A stretch of DNA of 10,764 bases. Source: an uncultured Solobacterium sp. (GTDB lineage: Bacteria > Bacillota_I > Bacilli_A > Erysipelotrichales > Erysipelotrichaceae). Under the pieces are notes generated by a model, which was not told the DNA's origin, made no database searches, and saw only the letters and a program-made list of their open reading frames with translations. The stretch covers positions 1 through 10,764 of the forward strand of contig CALEMV010000273.1 of the NCBI GenBank assembly GCA_937910655.1, in the 5' to 3' direction. The translations under genes were made by a program, and so were the position numbers. Below, in pieces: positions 6,372 to 10,764 of the stretch (its first letter is position 1; each line of letters opens with the position of its first letter).

Positions 6372-6947
6372 TCACTTTAAAATTTGACGAACTCGTTTTT
6401 GCAGTTCTTTCACAATTTTCTCTTCAAACCAAGGATTTTTACCAAGCCATCGAAAGTTGAGTGGACTTGGATGAACAATTGGAAAATACTTTGGTAGATA
6501 TTCTTGATAGTTTTCTACTGTTTCCGTTAGGTTCTTCTTTTTATTTTTTCCTAGATAATAATCGATAGAATACTTTCCAACCAACAACGTCAATTCAATA
6601 TTTGGCATTAACTTTAAAAACTTCTCATGATATTCTTGCGCAATAAACTTGCGTGGTGGTAAATCACCTGTTTTTGCCTTACCAGGATAATAGAAGTCCA
6701 TTGGTAAGATTGCGATATCCTTACTATAGAATTCATTATCATCAATTCCCATCCACTTACGTAAGCGAATACCAGATTGATCATCAAAAGGAATTCCCGA
6801 TCTTTCTACGTGCGACCCTGGAGCTTGTCCGATAATTAAGATTTTTGCGCTAGCATCTACCTGTAAGATGGGACTGTATCCGTTCTTTGTATATTCTTTA
6901 TTTCGTGGATCTTTTTTCAACTCTTCTAATAATTGTTCTATTTTCAT
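6372..6947 (-). CDS. Uracil-DNA glycosylase superfamily protein
   Basis: A 191-residue protein of the uracil-DNA glycosylase superfamily (Pfam UDG, COG1573-like). Such enzymes remove uracil or related damaged bases from DNA, though many in this subgroup are untested. Motif 1 is ILIIGQAPGSHVERSGIPF (37-54), where GQAPG is the glycosidic-bond/water-activating loop. PMDFYYPGK and DLPPRKF (82-101) are typical of the subgroup, and HPSPLNFRWLGKNPWFE (159-175) is the DNA-intercalating and catalytic-His motif. It has no cysteine at all, so it cannot hold the four-cysteine Fe-S cluster of family 4/5 enzymes. Two ATGs are close together. 6947 is preferred because AGAGG (6956-6960) lies 8 bases away; it is only 2 bases from 6953. 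The gene begins right after the bipA terminator with no room for a promoter of its own, so it probably depends on readthrough. Confidence 0.85.
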   Translation of the reverse strand: MKIEQLLEELKKDPRNKEYTKNGYSPILQVDASAKILIIGQAPGSHVERSGIPFDDQSGIRLRKWMGIDDNEFYSKDIAILPMDFYYPGKAKTGDLPPRKFIAQEYHEKFLKLMPNIELTLLVGKYSIDYYLGKNKKKNLTETVENYQEYLPKYFPIVHPSPLNFRWLGKNPWFEEKIVKELQKRVRQILK

Positions 6948-6965
6948 ATTCATGACCTCTGAAAG

Positions 6966-6996
6966 GAAAAATCCTGCTATCTTTCAATAACAGGAT
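6966..6996 (-). terminator. Terminator or attenuator between bipA and the glycosylase gene
   Basis: On the minus strand an 11-bp stem (6986-6996 with 6971-6981, two wobble pairs) is closed by a GAAA tetraloop and followed by TTTTT. It begins seven bases after the bipA stop, and its T-tract ends about six bases before the ribosome site of the next gene. Confidence 0.85.
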
Positions 6997-7003
6997 AAAT
7001 CAA

Positions 7004-8836
7004 TTACATTTCAGTTTCAATCTTACCGATCTCACGAGCGTGTCTTCTTCGATCGATTTCTGTTAGATACTTCTTACGAATACGAATATCTTCTGGTGTA
7101 ATTTCTACTAATTCATCATCATTGATAAATTCTATCGCAGCTTCTAGTGACAAGATGCGTGGTGGAACAAGCTTCATCGCTTCATCGTTACCAGTAGAAC
7201 GAACAGCTGTCATCTTCTTATTTTTGATTGGGTTAACACCCATATCCATATTCTTAGCGGATACACCAATAATCATACCTTCATATACAGGTGTCTGTGC
7301 ACCGATAAATAATTGACCACGTTCTTGAATATTCCAAAGAGCGTATGTCATAGCACTTCCTGTTTCAGTGGAAATGAGTGCACCATTTTCACGCTGTGGA
7401 ATTTCACCCTTGAATGGTTCATAGCCATCTAAACGCTGTACCATAGTACCTTCACCATGTGTCATATTGATGAAGTCGGATCTAAATCCGATTAATCCAC
7501 GTGTAGGACACTTATAAGTGATACGTGTATATGTACCAATTTCTTCCATGTCAGAAAGGATACCCTTACGTACATTGAGGGCAGAGATAACAGAACCAGA
7601 ATATTCTGTAGGAACATCAATTACAACTTCTTCGATAGGTTCACATGTAACACCATCAATCTTCTTCATAATAACTTCAGGACGTGATACTGCAATTTCA
7701 AAACCTTCACGACGCATCTGCTCTAGTAAGATTGTTAAGTGTAATTCACCACGACCAGATACCTTGAATGTATCTGTAGAATCTGTATCTTCAACCTTTA
7801 AACCAACGTTTACTTCAAGTTCTTTATCTAAACGTTCACGAATATTACGTGAAGTGACAAACTTACCAACTTGTCCAGCAAATGGAGAATCATTAACCAT
7901 GAAGTTCATGGATAGTGTTGGTTCTTCAATTTTTAACATTGGCATTGGATCTGGAGCACCTTGAGGGCAGATTGTATCACCGATATTAATATCAGGAATA
8001 CCAGAAATCATACAGATTTCACCACACTGGATTTCTTCAACTGGAACACGACTCAATCCCTTGTAGATAAAGACCTGATTTGTCTTACCTTGGTGTGCAT
8101 TACTATCTGCGTTACATACTGTATAAGATGTCGCAGCCTTTAATGTACCTTTATATACACGTCCAATTCCTAAACGTCCGATATAATCGTCATATGCAAG
8201 TGCGCTAATTTGCATCTGCACTGGCTCATCAATCAAGTTTGGATATGCTTGTGTATGATGGATAATTGTTTCAAATAGTGGGACGATATCTTCATTTGTA
8301 CCATCCTGCTCATAATAAACAATACCTTCTCTAGCCTTACCAAATAGGATTGGGAAGTCTAACTGATCATCTGTTGCGTTTAGTTCGAGGAATAATTCAT
8401 AAACTTCATCGATAACTTCGTTAGCACGAGCATCCTGCTTATCCATCTTATTAATTAATAAGATAGGACGTAGACCTGCTTCTAATGACTTCTGCAACAC
8501 AAAACGTGTCTGTGGCATTGGTCCTTCTGCTGAGTCTACTAACAAGATAACCGTATCAACTGTTTTGATAATACGCTCAACTTCGGAAGAGAAGTCTGCG
8601 TGACCTGGTGTATCAACGATATTAATCTTGTAGTCTTTGTATGTTACAGAGCAGTTCTTAGAATAAATAGTAATTCCTCTTTCACGCTCGAGATCGTTGG
8701 AGTCCATAATGCAGTCTACAACCTTCTCGTTATCTTTAAATACATGACTTTGTTTGAGGAATGCGTCTACTAATGTTGATTTTCCAGCATCAACGTGAGC
8801 AATGACAGCAATGTTAATAATCTTTTGATAGTCCAT
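7004..8836 (-). CDS. typA: Ribosome-associated translational GTPase BipA/TypA
   Basis: EF-G-like GTPase that binds the 70S ribosome and helps 50S assembly and growth at low temperature or under stress. The 610 residues match the family length. The GTPase domain has G1 AHVDAGKST (13-21), G2 RERGIT (51-56), G3 DTPGHADF (75-82) with catalytic H79, and G4 NKMD (129-132). Domain II follows (GIGRVYKGTLKA), then EF-G domain III-like GRGELHLTILLEQMRREGFE and domain V-like sequence, and the BipA-specific C-terminal domain with MTHGEGTM, SAKNMDMGVNP and the tail LEAAIEFINDDELVEITP. BipA lacks EF-G domain IV, as here. AAGGTG (8845-8850) stands 8 bases before the ATG. It has its own promoter, divergent from tRNA-Leu, and a strong terminator, with the small glycosylase gene directly after. 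Confidence 0.97.
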   Translation of the reverse strand: MDYQKIINIAVIAHVDAGKSTLVDAFLKQSHVFKDNEKVVDCIMDSNDLERERGITIYSKNCSVTYKDYKINIVDTPGHADFSSEVERIIKTVDTVILLVDSAEGPMPQTRFVLQKSLEAGLRPILLINKMDKQDARANEVIDEVYELFLELNATDDQLDFPILFGKAREGIVYYEQDGTNEDIVPLFETIIHHTQAYPNLIDEPVQMQISALAYDDYIGRLGIGRVYKGTLKAATSYTVCNADSNAHQGKTNQVFIYKGLSRVPVEEIQCGEICMISGIPDINIGDTICPQGAPDPMPMLKIEEPTLSMNFMVNDSPFAGQVGKFVTSRNIRERLDKELEVNVGLKVEDTDSTDTFKVSGRGELHLTILLEQMRREGFEIAVSRPEVIMKKIDGVTCEPIEEVVIDVPTEYSGSVISALNVRKGILSDMEEIGTYTRITYKCPTRGLIGFRSDFINMTHGEGTMVQRLDGYEPFKGEIPQRENGALISTETGSAMTYALWNIQERGQLFIGAQTPVYEGMIIGVSAKNMDMGVNPIKNKKMTAVRSTGNDEAMKLVPPRILSLEAAIEFINDDELVEITPEDIRIRKKYLTEIDRRRHAREIGKIETEM

Positions 8837-8871
8837 CTTCTCTTCACCTTCTTTTAAGCATAAGCGGATAA

Positions 8872-8900
8872 ATTATATATTTTATAGCCATAAATTACAA
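8872..8900 (-). promoter_or_regulatory. Predicted bipA promoter
   Basis: On the minus strand TTGTAA (8895-8900), a 17-base spacer and consensus TATAAT (8872-8877), about 36 bases before the bipA start. The -10 is perfect and the -35 matches at 4 of 6. Confidence 0.6.
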
Positions 8901-8931
8901 CCCAAACCCACTTAAAATACAGATGTTTTCA

Positions 8932-8960
8932 TTGACGATAGATGTGGAGGTTGCTATAAT
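8932..8960 (+). promoter_or_regulatory. Strong promoter of tRNA-Leu
   Basis: TTGACG (8932-8937), a 17-base spacer and TATAAT (8955-8960) preceded by TGC, giving an extended -10 as well. The predicted start is near 8967, just ahead of the mature tRNA 5' end, as expected for a single stable RNA. Confidence 0.85.
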
Positions 8961-8971
8961 ATTTGAGCGAT

Positions 8972-9053
8972 GCACCAGTGGTGGAATCGGCAGACACGTA
9001 CGCTTGAGGGGCGTATGAGGCAACTCGTGCAAGTTCAAGTCTTGTCTGGTGCA
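8972..9053 (+). tRNA. tRNA-Leu (anticodon GAG)
   Basis: An 82-base class II tRNA reading CUC/CUU leucine codons. The 7-bp acceptor stem GCACCAG/CTGGTGC pairs perfectly, with discriminator A9053. The D arm is 8981-8997. The anticodon stem TACGC/GCGTA (8999-9003, 9011-9015) holds the loop TTGAGGG with GAG at 9006-9008. The long variable arm has a GAG/CTC stem (9017-9026), and the T arm has loop TTCAAGT (9034-9040). Discriminator A73 and the long variable arm fit leucine identity. The CCA end is not encoded (CTA follows), so it must be added by CCA-adding enzyme. Confidence 0.97.
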
Positions 9054-9058
9054 CTATC

Positions 9059-9086
9059 AAAACCCGCAATTTCGTGGGTTTTTTTA
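9059..9086 (+). terminator. Rho-independent terminator of tRNA-Leu
   Basis: A stem of 9 pairs, AAAACCCGC with GTGGGTTTT (one G-T wobble), and a 6-base loop at 9068-9073, running into a seven-T tract (9079-9085), six bases after the tRNA. Confidence 0.9.
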
Positions 9087-9161
9087 TGCTTTCATCTATA
9101 CTTTACTTTCATGAAAAGTTTGCAAGTTGATATTTAATTTCAATAAAAAGAATGTAAGCGG

Positions 9162-9167
9162 TATAAT
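9162..9167 (+). promoter_or_regulatory. -10 box of the flavoprotein gene
   Basis: Consensus TATAAT 62 bases before the flavoprotein ATG. The best -35 is weak: TTTCAA at 9138-9143 (18-base spacer). A weak -35 suggests an activator may be needed. The predicted start, near 9174, leaves a leader of about 55 bases. Confidence 0.5.
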
Positions 9168-9186
9168 ATCTCTTTACTTTTAGTTG

Positions 9187-9206
9187 TGATAAAACTATCA
9201 TTGATA
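9187..9206. repeat. Three TGATA half-sites as overlapping inverted repeats in the flavoprotein leader
   Basis: TGATA (9187-9191), TATCA (9196-9200) and TGATA (9202-9206). The first two form a perfect 5-4-5 inverted repeat and the last two a perfect 5-1-5 repeat. They lie between the -10 box and the ribosome site. The left part, TGTGAT-N6-ATCATT, resembles a CRP/FNR-type site. A regulator-binding role is inferred. Confidence 0.4.
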
Positions 9207-9211
9207 CTTGT

Positions 9212-9217
9212 AGGAGG
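9212..9217 (+). promoter_or_regulatory. Strong Shine-Dalgarno of the flavoprotein gene
   Basis: AGGAGG, a perfect anti-16S match, 11 bases before the ATG at 9229. This is slightly long spacing but still workable. Confidence 0.8.
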
Positions 9218-9228
9218 AAAAGATTAAT

Positions 9229-10695
9229 ATGAAAAAAGTATTGATTCCGGCTTTAGCTTTAACTATGGCTTTATCCTTTGCCGGCTGCTCAAAATCTGAA
9301 AAAACAGGTTCTACAGCAGAAACAAAAGAGACAGTAAAGACAGACTACGATGTAGTAGTTATTGGCGCTGGTGGAGCTGGTCTTACTGCCGCTATTACTG
9401 CAGCTGAAAACGGTGCATCCGTTGTTGTTGTTGAAAAGATGGCAGCTATCGGTGGTAACACAGCTCTATCTGGTGGTGAAATGGCAGCACCTGGTAACTG
9501 GTTACAAAAAAAGGAAGGCATCGAAGATAGTGCTGATAAGTTCTATGAAGACGTCATGAAGGGTGGCGACTACAAGGCTAACCCTGAACTCGTTAGAGTT
9601 TTAGCTGACAACGCTTTAAGCGCTGCTGAATGGTTACGTGATGACATCAAGGTTGACTTCGAAGACAAGATGATGTTCTTTGGTGGACACAGCGTAATGC
9701 GTTCCTTAGTACCACACAACGAATCTGGTGTTGAAATCATCCAGAAGTTAAAGGCTAAGGCTGATGAATTAGGTATTACAGTATTAACAAACACAAAGGC
9801 TACTGAATTAGTAGAGTCAGATAAGAAGATTACTGGCGTTAAGGCAACAACAAAAGATGGTGATGTAACATTCACAGCTTCTAAGGGTGTTGTTCTTGCG
9901 ACAGGTGGTTTCGGTTCTAACATTGAAATGCGTAAGGAATATAATCCAGAAATGGATGAAAAGATCCTATCTACATGTTCTCCAGGAAGTACTGGTGACG
10001 GTATTGTAATGGCTGAAAAGATTGGTGCAGCTACAGTTGATATGTCTTATATCCAAACATATCCAACATGCGATATCACATCTGGTACATTATTATATGT
10101 TGGTGACGTACGTTTAGCTGGTAGATCAATCCTTGTTAACAAGGAAGGTAAGCGTTTCGTTGAAGAACTAGAACGTCGTGACGTTATCTCTAAGGCTGTT
10201 ACAGAACAAACTGGTGGCGTTTCATACATGTTCTGGGATGAAGCATCTATGGAAGCATCTGGTGTTAAGGAAGCTCACCCTGAAGAGTACGAAAGACTCA
10301 TCAAGGAAAAGCACTTAGTGAAGGCTGATACAATCGATGAAGCTGCCGCATTCTTCGGTATTGACGCTGAAACATTAAAGAAGACTATCGCAGATTACAA
10401 CCAATACGCTGCTGATGGTAAGGACTTAGAATTCAACAAGCGTGGTAAGTTAGTTGCCTTCGGTGAAGGTCCATACTACATCATGGTTTCACAACCATCT
10501 GTTCACCACACAATGGGTGGTGTTGTAATCAACACTAACGCTCAAGTATTAGACAAGGATGGCAAGGCTATCGCTGGTCTATACGCTGCTGGTGAAGTTA
10601 CTGGTGGTATCCACGGTACAAACCGTTTAGGTTCTGACGCCATCGCTGATATTACAGTATTCGGTAGAATCGCTGGCGAACAAGTATCTAAGTAA
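9229..10695 (+). CDS. FAD-binding lipoprotein reductase, fumarate/urocanate-reductase-like flavoprotein
   Basis: A 488-residue exported lipoprotein of the flavocytochrome c/fumarate reductase flavoprotein family. The signal MKKVLIPALALTMALSFAGC gives acylated Cys20, then a Ser/Thr/Lys linker. FAD is bound by the Rossmann motif DVVVIGAGGAGL (41-52), EK at 69-70, the GGNTALSGG loop (75-83) and the second GxG strand VVLATGGFGSN (221-231). Active-site candidates are R317 in ERRD (proton-delivery Arg), H426/H427 in VHHTMGG and R466 in HGTNRLGSDA. The fumarate-clamping HPT is YPT here (Y278), with D293 nearby. Spacing among Y278, D293, R317, H426 and R466 resembles urocanate reductase UrdA more than fumarate reductase FccA. 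There is no FMN-binding or haem domain, so an external electron donor is required. The gene is monocistronic with promoter, AGGAGG site and terminator. Frequent GGT, TTA and AAG codons suggest strong expression. Family is certain; substrate is not. Confidence 0.92.
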   Translation: MKKVLIPALALTMALSFAGCSKSEKTGSTAETKETVKTDYDVVVIGAGGAGLTAAITAAENGASVVVVEKMAAIGGNTALSGGEMAAPGNWLQKKEGIEDSADKFYEDVMKGGDYKANPELVRVLADNALSAAEWLRDDIKVDFEDKMMFFGGHSVMRSLVPHNESGVEIIQKLKAKADELGITVLTNTKATELVESDKKITGVKATTKDGDVTFTASKGVVLATGGFGSNIEMRKEYNPEMDEKILSTCSPGSTGDGIVMAEKIGAATVDMSYIQTYPTCDITSGTLLYVGDVRLAGRSILVNKEGKRFVEELERRDVISKAVTEQTGGVSYMFWDEASMEASGVKEAHPEEYERLIKEKHLVKADTIDEAAAFFGIDAETLKKTIADYNQYAADGKDLEFNKRGKLVAFGEGPYYIMVSQPSVHHTMGGVVINTNAQVLDKDGKAIAGLYAAGEVTGGIHGTNRLGSDAIADITVFGRIAGEQVSK

Positions 10696-10707
10696 AAACA
10701 GATAAAA

Positions 10708-10735
10708 CGAGATGAGAAATCATCCCGCTTTTTTC
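10708..10735 (+). terminator. Rho-independent terminator of the flavoprotein gene
   Basis: Arms CGAGATGA and TCATCCCG (one A-C mismatch) enclose a GAAA tetraloop, followed by CTTTTTTCT. It starts 13 bases after the stop codon. Nothing else is recognisable to the window end. Confidence 0.88.
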
Positions 10736-10764
10736 TATTATGAAATCAGGAATAATCTAGTCCC

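Noticed and set aside
7518..7964. 148-codon open frame on the plus strand
   Set aside because: It is antisense to BipA, rich in Ser/Thr/Ile as expected from a reversed coding frame, and has no ribosome site or recognisable domain.
9107..9116. Palindrome TTTCATGAAA upstream of the flavoprotein promoter
   Set aside because: Too short and AT-rich to separate from chance without comparison to relatives.
9054..9228. Possible riboswitch or small RNA between tRNA-Leu and the flavoprotein gene
   Set aside because: Only the tRNA terminator, a -10 box and short repeats are visible; no known riboswitch core or additional stem with a T-tract was found.
9570..9923. 117-codon open frame on the minus strand
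   Set aside because: It is a shadow of the flavoprotein gene, whose FAD and catalytic motifs fix the true frame.

Overview
The window looks like chromosomal DNA of a low-GC, anaerobic Bacillota (Firmicutes). The support is AT-rich intergenic DNA, clear Shine-Dalgarno sites, extended -10 promoters, two LxxC-type lipoproteins and a tRNA gene without an encoded CCA end. An Erysipelotrichia-like gut or oral anaerobe would fit the gene set, but no phylogenetic marker was compared, so this is a guess. There is no sign of phage, insertion sequences, CRISPR or plasmid functions.

Layout. Positions 1-8836 are all on the minus strand and are best read from right to left. bipA/typA (7004-8836) has its own promoter, followed by a strong terminator and then at once by a small uracil-DNA-glycosylase-family gene (6372-6947) that ends in a second terminator. 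Next is a three-gene operon: a DJ-1/PfpI protein (5673-6236), peptidase T (4442-5662) and a divergent PfkB sugar kinase (3520-4440). A thioredoxin-fold lipoprotein (2861-3472) has its own extended -10 promoter and terminator. A membrane and envelope group follows: a GtrB-like polyprenyl-phosphate glycosyltransferase (1818-2750), a GNAT acetyltransferase (1364-1807) and cardiolipin synthase (1-1327, its C-terminal end lying outside the window).

From 8932 onward everything is on the plus strand: a strong promoter, tRNA-Leu(GAG) (8972-9053) with a terminator, then a single-gene unit (9229-10695) for a secreted FAD-containing lipoprotein reductase with its own promoter, a repeat-rich leader and a terminator.

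How the genes may work together. Most are housekeeping: translation GTPase, peptide use, lipid synthesis, DNA repair and redox. The most interesting gene is the flavoprotein at the right end. It resembles the catalytic domain of fumarate/urocanate reductases, is exported as a lipoprotein, has no FMN-binding domain, and carries a Tyr/Asp pair whose spacing to the catalytic Arg/His/Arg resembles urocanate reductase rather than fumarate reductase. It may be a terminal reductase for extracellular respiration. Further points are a promoter on cls that predicts a leaderless message, stop codons built into the next gene's ribosome binding site at two junctions, and overlapping TGATA repeats in the leader of the flavoprotein gene. 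No intergenic stretch exceeds about 180 bases.
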